Assembly (NCBI GenBank): GCA_008921705.1
Contig: VFFE01009164.1
Location: 2,408,785-2,472,784, forward strand
DNA from: Burhinus oedicnemus
Lineage: Eukaryota > Chordata > Aves > Charadriiformes > Burhinidae
DNA: 64,000 nt
Direction: 5' to 3'
This document shows, piece after piece, positions 1 through 12,136 of the stretch. Below the pieces are notes generated by a model that saw only the letters and a program-made list of their open reading frames with translations, did no database searches and was not told the origin of the DNA. The position numbers and the translations under genes were made by a program. Within the stretch, counting starts at the first letter, position 1; each line of letters begins with the position of its first letter.

Positions 1-1919
1 AATAACAAAAGCCCTTTAGACCTTCACGATTTTCTCATCAGAGGCGAATCTGTTTAAGATGTCCCTCAGCGTTTGCTTCCCCTCCCTACAAGCTGAATAT
101 TTGCATTGTTGTAATTTGGAGAATCACCAGAAACACAACAAAGGCTGCAGCTTTTCCAGAGATGGCTTTGGGACCAGCAGGCACGCAACAGTCAGGCAGA
201 TCACTCTCTGAATCTCTACATCTCGCATCACAGCTCCTTCCCAAATGTACTGTAAAAAGCAGAAACGCAAAAACTAAAGGCCCATTTACCTGAGCAGCAT
301 TTTCAATGCCTGTAGCCGAGACCATTTCAAAAGCGTCACTGACACTTGGTGGCATGAGGGGGAACTGCACATCCCTGCTCCAGCTGTGCGAGATGCCTTT
401 CCCCATCACTGTCTCTTTGCACACCGAGTCTCGTTTCACCTTCCCGAGATGACAAACCAAAGCACTGGAGCCAGCGTGCACTCGTGAACATCGTGACTCT
501 ACTTGTTTCCATTTCTCTCCAGAGTCTTTAATGTGAAGGACACTGTTAAATAATTGCCTGAAAGTTATTTATGGAAGAATAAAGAACCTGAACTACATTT
601 GTAGAAAAAGATAGTTGGTCAGGGCCTTCCTTCCACCTTGTTGGGTCTTTAAACTTCGAAAGGTAAAGGAGATCCCTAATTCAGAGAGCATAGTAGTATC
701 CCAATCTCTGTCTGCCAATGAGGAGATTTGGGCTAGTTTAAAGCACAATTCATCTCACTGGAGACCTCCAGGCTCTTCTAGAGGTGTGTATTTTTTTCTT
801 TACATAGTACGCACCAACAGCAAGCAGACATCTAAATTTGTTCGATGTCTCAGGTTACGTAGGATGACTGCATCCACAGCGGGTTAGACTTATCTCTAAG
901 CTTATATATAGATGTGTGTGCAAAAAGAAAAAAAGTAGAATTCCAATCTTTCGCGTGTGCAAAGCACTAAGAGCATCTTTTACATATGCAGTCAGAATTG
1001 CAAACACAGCAATGGGCAATGGCAAGGGCAAGGGCAATGACAATGACAAAAATAAGGCCAGAGTGGAGTCCCATAACCACCAACAATCAGGCAAACACTC
1101 TTGCAAAAGCAACAGCAGCCCAAAGACGAAAGCAGGAAGCAGGCTGCAAAGCTGCTGTCACAATGCACGGGTCACCCTCCAGGTTGCATGGGAAGATCTG
1201 CCTACATGAAGCTAAGCTTCCTTAGCAGGTGTCTGTGTCACGGACCTGCCATCCTTATTATTTTCTGCTCTTTTCACACTGCCACGGGCCTTCAGCAACG
1301 ATCATTGGCCAAAGTCTGCAGGGGAAGTAAAGGATTGCTTGTCTCTGGCTGTCCCCAGGCCTGGGGGCCCTCTGGGGAGATATGTCAGTGTCAAAGTCAT
1401 TATTGGGCTCCAGGCAAGGGGCAGCAGTGTGAAAGTGCACAAGGGGTCAGAGCACATGCTTGGCTCTCTCGCAAAATCATTGCATCTCTGTGGATTGTTT
1501 GAGAGGGACCATGTAAACCTTGTCTAATGATGAGGAATATTAAAATTCCCTTCACGCTTTTCAGAGGATTTATGGTCTTTCCATAGTTTGCCCTCTCAAC
1601 ACAGCTGGTGTGGCTCTTCCCCAGGTAGGCCCAAAACAACAATAATTTTTTTATTCATTAGAAATTAAATTGTGGGTCCCCAAGATTGAAGGCAGCTAAA
1701 GTTCCCCCTATACTTGCCTGGTGGAGGGCTCACAAGAGAGAAGCACAGCCATAACAAGGACTGAAGTGGGCAACAGTCTGGTTATGGTTCTGGACTTCAA
1801 GTCAGCTGTGGTCCAAATTTTTCTTAATGTGCAGGTCTCTGGCTGTACCCTTAATAATACATTAGATCTTAGTGTCTTCTGTAGATCTGGGTATACTCAG
1901 ATGCAAAAGGCAATGCAAT
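1..1919. other. Unique non-coding DNA, no gene seen
   Basis: No supportable gene. Open frames of up to 133 codons overlap on both strands and show no domain, signal peptide or splice framework, so I treat them as chance. The only local structure is a short, imperfect GGCAAT/GGCAAG/GACAAT hexamer run at about 1012-1050. It has too few units to call a microsatellite with confidence. Confidence 0.6.
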
Positions 1920-1999
1920 TTTTATTTTATTTTATTTTATTTTATTTTATTTTATTTTATTTTATTTTATTTTATTTTATTTTATTTTATTTTATTTTA
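1920..1999 (+). repeat. (TTTTA)16 pentanucleotide microsatellite
   Basis: Sixteen uninterrupted TTTTA units (TAAAA on the other strand). The flanks 'caatgcaatt' and 'tttatttcttg' are AT-rich. A perfect array of this length is likely to vary in length between individuals. It opens artificial reading frames rich in Phe, Ile, Leu and Tyr, which are not genes. Confidence 0.98.
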
Positions 2000-3138
2000 T
2001 TTATTTCTTGCCTGTTTTTCTGGTTTGCAGCATATCCTCTGCATAAGCATGCCTTTCTTTCATGAGGTACAAAAGGCCCTTCAGCTGGAGCCTTTCAACA
2101 TGACAAAGGATAGTGTCTTTTTACTACCCATACAGCATCTGTGCAGTTTGTTGGAGACCTGACTCTCCGCAGGAACAGTTTAACATCGTTCAGAAGAGCT
2201 GGCTGCACTCATTTCCCTTCTAAAACAAACACAAAGCGCCACCTAAGTCTGTTATATTTCTGCCTAGGTGACAGTTTCTTGTGGAGTTCACAGTTAGAGA
2301 GGTCTCAAAAGGATCAGCTTTGCCCCTGGTTTTTGGCAATGTGAAAGTCTTGTGTTTTCTGCATTGCCTTTTTATGCCTTATGAGCAGCAACTTTGTTCC
2401 GTAATCTGGATGTGCTACACAAAACACACATGCTAGCTGGCATGTTTTGTACCAAACCGTCAGGGAGGGTCCACTGCTCGTGCTACAGTCATAGAGGAGC
2501 AAAAGGCAGATTTTTGCTGTCATGGCTAGTGAGTGAGAAGCCGATATTGGCCTATTATCCTCATGGGGGAACTTCGGCGCAAATCCCGGGTATTACCAGT
2601 GTGTGGGATTCTGGGTGCAAATCCCAGAAAGAAGGAGCTGCAGCCAATGCAACTCTAAGCAGTGGCTGTGGCTGACAGAAAGAAAAGTGCTCTCTACCAC
2701 TGGAGCAGGGGGATTTTCAGCTCCTCACGCTGCAACTGGATGCAAAGAGCTCTTCTGGCAGCTGCCAACAAAATGTGGAGTGAGCTTAATGGCCACATGT
2801 CTGTAAAACATAAATTTGAACTTTATGTTTACCCAGCATTGATAAATGTTTGAACCACTCCAGCACTGTCTCTGTACCATGAATCCTCTAGAGCAGTACT
2901 TTTAACCTCACTCAGGAAAACACTGGTGTTTAATAGTACTGCAAAAACAGGCCATCCTCAGAAATGATTCAATTTGTATAAAGAAGAAAAAAAATATTTT
3001 CCCTCAGCTTGAAGCTGTCTGGACAATGTTTCTTGCCTTTAGAAATACCTTCAGAAAATACCATATGCCATAGTGTTATAATGGTGTAGTGTCTCATACC
3101 TTGGGGTTTTTTTCCTATCTAGCTATCTAAAAAGGAAG
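2000..3138. other. Unique non-coding DNA, no gene seen
   Basis: Nothing recognisable. Overlapping short open frames between about 2394 and 2853 have no homology that I can see. Confidence 0.55.
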
Positions 3139-3154
3139 AAAAAAAAAAAAAAAA
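3139..3154 (+). repeat. A16 homopolymer run
   Basis: Sixteen consecutive A within a purine-rich stretch of about 3127-3161. No retroposon body is recognisable immediately 5' of it, so I do not call it a poly(A) tail. Confidence 0.9.
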
Positions 3155-3264
3155 GGAAAGAAACCTAACCCAGGTGCATATCGGACTTCTAGGATGAGAA
3201 CTGACCTGATAAGGATTTTAAAGTTGTTCTTATCCTTATAATTAAGATCTTGGTTTGAAACTAA

Positions 3265-3424
3265 GTAGATCTGAGTCCAAATTCTGCCCCTTGCAATAGG
3301 TTTCTTGCAATGCTTGATCAAATATTTGTAATAGTATTTCTGAAGTGCTCAGTAGTGACCTAACATTATTCCCTTTTAAGTCCAGAGGAGTTTTTCCATT
3401 TATATCAGTGAGAACAGAATTTAG
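3265..3424. repeat. Faint ancient amniote repeat fragment (tentative)
   Basis: The segment begins with a 'ctgagtccaaattctgcccc'-like block and ends with 'aagtccagaggagtttttcc' followed by 'atcagtgagaacagaattt'. These resemble motifs I recall from old interspersed repeats of reptile and bird genomes, where the core means 'gaagtcaatggagttttgcc...'. The family is uncertain and divergence is high. Inference from remembered motifs only. Confidence 0.3.
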
Positions 3425-5306
3425 AAAAAAAATTAGATCTTTTGAAAACAGTGTGAACTTGTCCATCCTTTGTTCATTTCTGAAAGGTCTTTGCTTCCTC
3501 CACTGTTTATTTATTTTGTCTTTTTATGTGGTCAGTCCTCAGTGTCTTTTCTGTCCCTCTGTATGTTTATATAGTATCAAGTGTGGTGAGCTTTGACACT
3601 GGTTCACACTCAGGAGATACTACAGCAACAAAAGCAATAACAACAGCAATAATGAATGTCCATGGGCAGGGATATTGCCCATGATTTGAGGGTCTTCCTA
3701 TTATCTTCTGTATACATCAAGAGCTGCTTTTATCTCAAAATATCTCCTGACATGAAGAAAAACAAAGCTAGAAGTTAGCCAAGCCCTGCCTGGGAAGCCG
3801 CCCGCAGAGAGTCCTGTGGCAACTAGTCCTGAAATGAATGGGATGTCCTGGCTTGATGTGGAGTAGATAGACCTGGTCTGTGGATGACTGGGAAAACAGC
3901 AGGAAATTCTCCAGTTGTGCAAGGCAAAGAGCAGCTCCACCTCTTTGTGCTTCAGGCTCATGGCTATGCCTGACTGCACATGGAAGGAATTTGCATTGCC
4001 AACAGGAGCTGATCAATAGGCGCTGTCTGGGAAAGCGGCTTGTTACTTTTAGACAAGCAAGGGGTGGCAATGAGAACGGAGTGGCACGTGGTTTGGGTTT
4101 GTAGGGAACTGTAATGGGTTGCTTTGTTTTGGCATAACTGTAATGGTCTTTCATGTGCAGCTGTATGTAGATAAGACAATGCCAGGATAATACTGGACAT
4201 TCAGATGCAAATGAATTGTATATGTAACTGTACATTGTGTTATTTTTTTCTTACAAGGATTTTTGGAAGATTTTTTCCCTGAGAACTACACTACCCCCCA
4301 GATATATAACCTAGCCTGCAACTAAGCTTCTCCTAAAGACTATTCTTATTTTCAGATTCTCTAACGCTGATTACCAAAGATAAAGTGTTAGCAATGACTC
4401 TATCTAATAAGACATTTCCAACTCTCCCCTTTGTGAAGAGCAAAGACTCTGGCTGATGGGGGAAGGAGGATGTTCTCCATGGTGGAGGTGGGTTTTCATA
4501 TTCACACAATCTGAATAACTTGTCTCCTTCACTGGGAGGCTTGGGAGAGGGCATAGTGGGAAGGATGGGGAGTGAGAGTGGTGGACTGATGTCTATAGGG
4601 ATATAGTAATGTTTCAGATTTGGTGCAATTAAGCTATAGACACTGTAAGAGGATGAATAGAGAAGAGCAGGGTTAAGATTAGCATGGCAGATGAAATCAA
4701 AGCTGTGCCACAATAGCAGGAAAAAACCGAAAGCTTCCCAACATGTTACCTCAGGCTTTGTATATGTCTACTGATGATTTCTTTCCATCAGCTTACCTTG
4801 CTTCCTGCAATACTTAATGTAAAAGACCATAGGGCTAATGCATCTTACAGTTTTGCAAAGGTGGGAATAGCTAAGGGTCCCTTCTTTCTGTTTTCCCATA
4901 CATCCATAGCTGCATGTCCTGATAATCTCAGCAATGAGTCATAATTAAGATTTGGTTCTTAGAGAATGACTGGAAAACACTGAGCAAACTCAGTCTTCTC
5001 CTGTGGCAAAATAAACACACAACACTGTAAAGGACTAACTCAGAGATTGGCTGGTGTTGCTGTGAACTATGAGTAGAGTGGATAATGCTTTGAAGTTAAG
5101 GTTATAGAATAAATACTGTTGAGGACTGTAGAGAAAACTGCACCAAAGTAGCCTTAAGGGTGTGAAGTGAAACACTCAGAAGTCATGAAATCTTCTTCTA
5201 CTCCGTTTCCTTGTGTCCTTGATGCTTGATACAACCCCATAACTTTTTCAAGGCATCCTTGCCATAGCTGAGACAAGATGCAAAACTAAAGTACTTGTGT
5301 TATATG
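3425..5306. other. Unique non-coding DNA, no gene seen
   Basis: No gene recognised. The longest open frame (155 codons, minus strand, 3768-4235) overlaps other frames, lacks a domain and looks like chance. A small GC-richer patch lies at about 3780-3830. Confidence 0.55.
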
Positions 5307-5350
5307 GGTTGCCCCTCTGGTCCCTCATGGTTGCCCCTCTGGTCCCTCAT
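5307..5350 (+). repeat. Perfect 22-bp tandem duplication
   Basis: The unit GGTTGCCCCTCTGGTCCCTC+AT occurs twice in direct contact (5307-5328 and 5329-5350) with no mismatch. No third copy is present. Perfect identity in otherwise unique DNA suggests a recent replication-slippage or repair duplication. Confidence 0.95.
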
Positions 5351-6178
5351 GTACAGTGGAAAAAGGAACCTGTTCTAACTGGCAAAAAAATGCTTGCGTA
5401 TGTAGAGTTTCTGGCATTTAGACAGTTTTTATTCCTTAGAGGATTTCCTTCCGCAGGAGTTATCTCAAGAAGACACCTATCTATTGTGGCTGACAGTGCA
5501 AGTTGTCCATCATTCACAATCCTCAGAGACTTTGAAGGTTTTTGTGTTGTTTGTTTGTGGTTTGTTTTTTTTTTCCCCAGGATTGTTGTTCCTTCCACAG
5601 GTGGGAGCAGGTAGCGGCCACAAATTCAGTTTTATTTCGAACAAGAAAACATGAAATGTAAGAAATGCTTCTCATTACCACAGTCCTGAGTGCACTGCAA
5701 GGTTCCACCTGGGAACACATCCTTCCTGAAGGAGCGCTGTCAAGGCATTATTTTGAAACAAAGAAATAAAAGGTTATTTTGCCAGAATAAGGCTATCCAT
5801 ACATGACTTCCTAGCCTGCTTTTTATGCTTGCCTCCCTGTAGTGCTGAAGGTGCCCAAGATCTCAATTCAAACCTAGTGATAACTGTTCCCTTTATTCCA
5901 CTGTCACCACTGACCTGGTCAACATCTGAAATGTGTGGAAACCTGAGTAACATCTAAATTTGAGTTTCTGTTTCAGCTGGTTTGTATGGCTTTAGGTCTT
6001 CTCTCCAAAATCTCAGCAGGGCTTGAAGAAGATGGAGGGACACTCAATATAATTACTATTAATTCTTTTACTGTTCCCAGTTTTTAGTCTTTTCTTTTGT
6101 TTGATCTGATCATTTCACTTCAGGTCTTATTCTCCTCTCACTAGTAGTGGTTCAAAGCAGGAACAATTACTCTGACAT
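5351..6178. other. Unique non-coding DNA, no gene seen
   Basis: No gene seen. A T-rich tract at about 5560-5580 ends in CCCCAG and resembles a 3' splice site. Twenty bases later a weak CAG|GTGGGA donor-like site follows. Such pairs are frequent by chance and no coding exon is apparent. Confidence 0.5.
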
Positions 6179-6341
6179 CATAGAACCACAGAATCATAGA
6201 ATGGTTAGAGTTGGAAGGGACTTAAAGATCACCTAGTTCCAACCCCCCTGTCATGGGGGGGGAACCACCTAGACCAGGTTGCTCAATGCCCCATCCAGCC
6301 TGGCCTTGAACACTTCCAGGGATGGGGCATCCACAACTTCT
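6179..6341 (-). mobile_element. CR1 LINE 3' end, 5'-truncated
   Basis: Read on the plus strand, this is the reverse complement of an avian CR1 tail. It has the terminal 'cagaatcatagaatggtt' 8-mer region, then 'gttggaagggacttaaagatc', 'tagttccaacccccctg', 'cctagaccaggttgctcaa' and 'cctggccttgaacacttcc'. Similarity stops at about 6341, after 'atccacaacttct', giving about 160 bp, a typical 5'-truncated non-autonomous CR1 insertion. It shows modest divergence, including a small local rearrangement to 'catggggggggaacc'. CR1 retroposes by target-primed reverse transcription. This copy holds only 3' UTR and cannot code. Confidence 0.93.
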
Positions 6342-8612
6342 GGTCATCTACCAGATGTTTTCTTTCCTTTACCCCAATTTTACTCCATTGTTTTTGAGAG
6401 GCCTGGAGTCTGTCTTTTTAATGTCTAACTAACTCCTACATACCACTGTGATGTCCTTTCTATAAATATTACTGATAAACTATCTGGAGCACATTTTAAA
6501 ATAGAAATTTTATTCAAAACAAACTCCCCCTTGAAGCCCCACTTTTCACTTTCCAGACAATCCTGAGTGCTCTTCACAGCACTGTGCAGTATTGTCACTT
6601 GTTAGGAATAAAGCTCTCAGAAACTGAATCATGATTACAGACTTACTAAAGAAACCATAAGGCCTGTTTTTCAGCAAATAATTCACCCAGTTGGTCAGAC
6701 AGGACAGAGAAGCCATTTTGTGTCTTCTCTTTCCGCCTTTGTTCCTCATGACAAAGAGCAGTGGCTGTTGACTCTGTCGCCCATATCTCAACCTCCTCCA
6801 ATGACAGCATTTTGGTGTCCTGCAAAAGTGCATGTCAACACACCACATGGCCTCTGGTCTGCAATACAGCCCTGCTATGGAGGGAACGACTCAAGTATGT
6901 CATTTGCTCTGTTTGTAGGGCCAGCTCCTTTCTGATAGCACAGGGGCAGAGAGGTTGATAGCTCTCGTTTCGGCATGCGTGAGTCCACAGTGTGCTCCTT
7001 ATCTTTGCTTCTACAGGATGCAGGGACTCGTCAGGTCTCTGAACAGAAAGAGTGTGCTGAGACATCTGTCTTATGCCCATCACCCTGGAAATTAAATCAG
7101 TCAGGTGCCTGTGAGGGTCCTTCAAGACAGCTCCTGCATACCTGGAGTGTCGCTTGTTACACTTGTTGGTGTCCCAGAGACCAGGCCTGGGTGATGCAAT
7201 ATGGGACATGTTGCTTGGCTTTTGCAGGGTTTTTGCTAGGGCAGAAGAACGTGCAAAAGGTCTTCCTCACTTATACTCCCTGTGCCAGGGCGAGCACAGT
7301 GTGTGTCTTACAAGTGTGAGCTATTTGCCCGTTTCTGAGGCAGCTTTCCTGCTGTAGATGGGCCAAATATGAGATGGAGATACAAAGCCCTACTTTGCGT
7401 CATGGTTCGTCTCCTAAAATGTTGCCCAGAAGGTTAAAAGCAGTAAGTAGCTTGCCTAATGTGAAAACAGACCTTAATTCAGGTAGTGATGGCATCTGAG
7501 CCTAAATGGAGAGTGAACAAGCATTGCTTGAGTAGTGTTTTAGGGTCATGATAGTTTCATCGATATATTCTGCAAGCTGGCAAAAGGAAGCTAATGTGAG
7601 CTGTAAGAAACAGGATGTTATTCCTCAATGCACCCATCCTAGCACAGAGACCTGGACTTACTTGAAGGCACCTGCTACAGCAAAAGGTAATTTTAGCCAT
7701 AGAGCATATTGGGAGCAAAGAACAACTTCCTCTTCAGGAAAATACTCAGAGCTCACTTCCTTCTCCATGGCACTCAGGGACAGTCAGGTGGAGCTGCCTG
7801 TCTCTGTAGAAATAAATAAAACAGGCTAGAGCCTGCTCTGGCCCTAAGGAGAATTGGCACCACACAGCCCATGTCTGCATGCCTAGACTCCAAAATAAGA
7901 TGTCCTCATCTGTAGACCTCATTGGGAAAAGGCTGTTTGGGAGAAGCCTCACCCATGTTGTCCCCCAAACTGCACTGAGGCATGTCTGGGACAGCATCAT
8001 TTGGATCAAACAGCAATTAAACAGAATGGATGATTTTAAGGCACTCCTCAGGCCCATGGCTTGATCCTATATAGTTCAGTGGTACGTGCATAGCTGCTGT
8101 CACCCAGCTAGTCAGAAGAGTATATAAAGCTGATCTCAGAGTTCAACGTAGTACACCGTGTAATGAAAACACGCCAGTCTTGATTATTTCTCTTCCTCAA
8201 GAATCGGCACTAACATTGACCCTTCATGGGTCCTCTTTGGAGTAACTTGCCACGTGTCAAAAGTAACCCACAGACAGGCTGTAATTGTGAATAGAGTCCA
8301 CATCCCCACCAACACTGTGTTGCCTGGCTGGCTGCCAAAACCAGGCTAATGTAATTAAAAGAAAATTGCATCTCTGTGGGTTTTGACTTCCTTGGCCACA
8401 GCAGGTGCCTATGCTGGGTGGTAAAATGCAACTGCAGCTGCTACAGCTGTTACTCTGGCACCAAAGCAAGAGTCCAGTTAAAACCCAGGAAGGGTATACT
8501 ATGTTCAGCTTGTAAACTCTAGACAGCAGCTCGCCATCATTTCATTCCAGGGCGTTTATTGAAATTACCATGTGGTGGCTGGGGGTTTTGCTGGTTTTTG
8601 TGTAGGCTTCTT
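6342..8612. other. Unique non-coding DNA, no gene seen
   Basis: No gene seen. At about 7430-7500 there is a 'aaggttaaaagcagtaagtagcttgcc' stretch faintly like a MIR core, too weak to call. Overlapping open frames at 6835-7360 are short and without domains. Confidence 0.5.
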
Positions 8613-8640
8613 CCCCCCCCCCCCCCCCCTTTTTTTTTTT
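8613..8640 (+). repeat. C17T11 homopolymer pair
   Basis: Seventeen C immediately followed by eleven T (A11G17 on the minus strand). The G run could form quadruplex structures, and the junction of two homopolymers is also prone to sequencing and assembly error. The run lengths given are those in this sequence. Confidence 0.95.
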
Positions 8641-10379
8641 AAGAGTAGAAGGGGATTGTTTGGGGGGTTCTGTTTTAAACCACTATCTGAGGAAATTATC
8701 CAAGTCAAAGATGCTGCCAACCATTCTCCCTATAGAGATGGCTCTCAGTGCAGGATGAGGTAATGAATGACACATGTGAAGAGCACCCACTTAGAAAATA
8801 CTGGGCGCACTGACAACAGTCAGGCATTTGGTGTAATTAGAAACCAGCTTGCTGAGCTAAACGGATTGTCTGAGTCACCTTTAGACAGCCGAGTGCCAAA
8901 GCACTGTCTACAGAGTAATTTGCTGGTCAATATTTTTCACAAAAGGTTCCCCCTCAGTGCTGCCTTCGACGCCTTTGTTCGCTGATTGTAACTGCTTGCG
9001 AGTTGCAGTAGCCTGGCAGCTTCTTTGGCATCCAGTGATTTGCTTTGAGAAACTTCTAAATCCATAGCAAAGCTTCTGGTTTTCTTTCAAATTGTCATTC
9101 ACTGGGGTGATGAGGGGCAGAAATGGAGCTCTGTAACAGAAAGAAGCTTCTAAAGACCTTTAATGTTGTAAGTAACAGAGATTATATAGAAAGAGGGGGA
9201 AGGAGAGAGAACTGATGTATCGACAGCGCTGGAATAAAGCCAGTTTTAAAGCATAATTTCCCTTTGAATAAAGAAGCTTTTGCCCTCTACACCCTGAACT
9301 TCTACGGTCATTGAATCAATGGTTGCCATTATAAGGCAGCAGCTTTTTCCTCCATAATCAGTGCACAGATAGTTTTTAATACTTAACATTATAATAGTAT
9401 CTCACCTGTGTCATTCTGATGTATTGGTTCAGCTTGCCTGTGAGCTACAGTCTGAGAGGTGTAAATAAGTGGAATAAAAAGATAGCAATCAGGTCCTTGG
9501 CCATGACAGCTCAGTTTCTGTGCAAACACTGACCTAAAATGGAGGAAGAGCAGTCAGAAGAACAGCAACAGTGAATGAGGGCTCTGCTGACCTCCATTCT
9601 GCTCTTGCACAGAGGAAGAGCTTGAAATGTCCTTTCCATCAAAATAAGAAGAAAAGAGAGCAATGCTGTGCGTGAGCAAAGAGGAACTTTCAGCAGGTGC
9701 AACAGCTGTGTCTATCAGGAGCTGGCTTCATGGACAAGTCCTTGTTTGTAATTATATAAAAAAAACGACTGGCTTTGGGTTGGGAAGAAGGTAATAAAAC
9801 TGCTCCGTAGGAATTTAGAAGCTCCAATCCTGTTACTGTGGGCATAACACTAACTGCATTATAGGTGTGATCTTCACTGAAGGAGTAGATTAGTTCCTCT
9901 GATGACCATACTCTTTCAGGGATTTGTGCCCCACCTTTGTTTATCAGAACAACTCTGTTTATTGTAGGGGCTGCCACTGAAACCTCATACGCTTTGTGTG
10001 GCTGAGTCCTTCTGTGTGCCTTTTGCAGGGACAAAGCCCTGGTTCTTGCTCTGTTTCCTCCAGAGGGTTTCTGGAGAACCAGCTTTGCCATCCCAGTGAG
10101 GGATTTAGAGTTGAGCCTTTGTCTCCTTCATTCTTTCTCTTAGATTGAGACCGGAAAACAAACATAACTCTTTTCCTAATTTTTGAGCCCTTATCAAAGC
10201 ATGACATCATAAGGAATACTTAAGCGAGTAACTGTCCCACCGTGTGCGAGAGCCTCATATATGCCTGGTCAAAACTAGACATACAAAACTGGACTCCAGT
10301 ATCATAATCCAACATTATTTCAGGGCAGAGAAACCATGTGAAAATCTACTCTGATTTTATCCATGCTACAGACACTGTG
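8641..10379. other. Unique non-coding DNA; weak regulatory-looking block near 8.87-9.11 kb
   Basis: No gene. About 8840-9110 is less simple in composition than its surroundings and contains a TAATTAG homeodomain-type core (8833 region), a CCTTTGTTC SOX/TCF-like site (about 8971) and CTTTGA-like sites. This is suggestive of conserved non-coding DNA only. The 133-codon minus-strand frame at 9690-10091 has no recognisable domain. Confidence 0.4.
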
Positions 10380-10520
10380 GGCTCAATCCAGTTGCCTAAA
10401 GATGTATGTGTTGTGCCATGTGAAATCGCCAAGCGCATCCAAGACCACCATTTAAGGTTGACCCAGGACCTCTGGTAGAAGCATGCATGTAGAGGGGCAT
10501 CTGGACATCAGATGGGATCT
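10380..10520. repeat. Possible old interspersed repeat fragment (tentative)
   Basis: It contains 'gggctcaatccagttgcct', then 'gtgccatgtgaaatcgcc' and 'gcatccaagaccacc'. These resemble motifs I remember from old bird interspersed repeats. No terminal structure or coding part is seen, and the assignment is weak. Confidence 0.22.
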
Positions 10521-12025
10521 TTAGGACTTATTAAATGGCTCTAAGTTCCTTACGTTTATGTGACCTTTTGCTAACCCTAAAATTTAGGCTTAAAACCCAG
10601 AAGTTAGGAAAAAGTTATAAAAAGAAGCAAGGGAGACCATCAGTGCCTGAGGTCTCACTTTGGTGCTCTACAGTTTGAGCATTGGCTTCCTGGGCTGCTA
10701 TTTCCCTAGATTGTTTGGGCAAAATGTTGTATTATTTCACCTTGGAAAATGGGTTTTAAAGAATTACGCTGCTGAGTGGTGATATTTACTGTTGAGACCC
10801 ACATTCTCAAGGCTAAATCTCTAGATGCGATGTTGTTTTGAGTTTCTCCATCTCTGTAAGTACTCACCTCTTGAAAGCCATTAGGGCATTGCAGGTAGAT
10901 CTTACAGAATGAAGATGAGAGTGTTGTTTGCTTAATTTTGTTTTTCAGTTGTCCCAGAAACACTGGCTTTTTTACAAAAGAAAATTCTGTAGCTTTTGTT
11001 CTTTTACTCACAAAGGCTAGCCTTTAATCTTGTGGACTATTTACACACTGCTTGCAGTTTATACATATGCACTATTTGCTGAGCAAAACCTGTGAAAGGT
11101 GTAATCTGACAACACAGAGACCTGGTGAAAATCTTCAAGCAAAACAGCTGAGGCAACTGAAACAATCTGGAAATTTATGTTGAACTTTCCTGACTTACAA
11201 CATACCAGGAAAACCTGAAAACAATCAAAAACTTCTCAAACATTTGCTTTTGACATGTTGCAAGTGAAATTTAAATATCTTTTTAAAACAACCTTTCATA
11301 TTGAAATCTACCTGTATTTATTTTTTAAGGTTAAAAATGCTTTTCAAACAAGATGAAATGCTTAATTTCATATTTTCTTTTTCCTTAGCTGTCATTTCTT
11401 CAACGTTTAAGTTCAGTAAGTAAACCAAGAAACTGCCTATTCACTCACCTTTATTATTGTTGTCTAGCCTTCGAAACCCTAAATATGAACATTTTTGGGC
11501 TTGTCATGGCAAAATCAGAGATGTTTTCTAGGCCCTTCTGAATTTTTGTTTTTATGGCTTGAGACAAATGAGAGATGAATATAAAAGGTGATCTGATTTT
11601 TCCCATTAAAAAAAAAAACAAACAACATATCTCTATTTGTACATGAAGTGAAAAATTCAAAGCTTGCACAGATAATTTACTTGAACAATTAGAATATTTT
11701 TTCCTAAATACTTTGCTGACACATAACCTGTCTTATAAGACTCTAGAGAACTTCAGCTAACACAAATCACTGTAGCACAGAGGACATTCATTGAGCTAAT
11801 TCAGTTTGCCCCCTTTGGAAACTTTCTGGCTCATTCTTAGTTCTTGGTCCAAGTAACTTCCTGAATATGTCCCTTAAATATTTCAGAAGTGGGCTATAAA
11901 GGTTTGGTTTATGTATTCAGAACCAGCATTGCATAGCTAATTTGCAACTTCTCCAAATAAAACAAAGTTCCTCTTTCAGGTTTTCCCAACTGTACTAAAA
12001 GGAAGCATTTTCCTCTTCCTATACG
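10521..12025. other. AT-rich non-coding DNA, no gene seen
   Basis: Nothing recognised. A short A-run lies at about 11608-11618. The 101-codon minus-strand frame at 10706-11011 looks like chance. Confidence 0.55.
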
Positions 12026-12072
12026 CTAGAATCAATGGGATTTAACTGATATCAATTGGATTTTCATGCTTC
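12026..12072. repeat. Faint ancient repeat motif (tentative)
   Basis: The segment 'agaatcaatgggatttaact' followed by 'gatatcaattggattttc' resembles the repeated 'gaagtcaatggga...' core of old amniote repeats also suspected at several other places in this window. It is very short. Confidence 0.22.
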
Positions 12073-12106
12073 AGGAGCTAAGTTTTGGGCTTTGGGTGGT
12101 TGGGGT

Positions 12107-12136
12107 ATAACTTAATGTAATGTTACATTATGTTAT
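12107..12136. repeat. Near-perfect inverted repeat (hairpin)
   Basis: The left arm 12107-12120 and right arm 12123-12136 are complementary at 13 of 14 positions with a 2-base spacer. The sequence is AT-rich. It could extrude as a cruciform or be a by-product of local TA(A)TG repetition (a TATGTTATGTATGTT stretch follows). Confidence 0.9.

Noticed and set aside
1872..2065. Phe/Ile/Leu-rich frames that look like membrane proteins
   Set aside because: They are the translation of the (TTTTA)16 microsatellite.
3768..4235. 155-codon minus-strand open frame
   Set aside because: Overlaps two other minus/plus frames, has no recognisable domain, and composition is like its flanks.
5560..5606. Pyrimidine tract plus CCCCAG and a nearby donor
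   Set aside because: Donor is weak, the 20-base interval is non-coding, and the T-rich tract alone explains the acceptor-like look.
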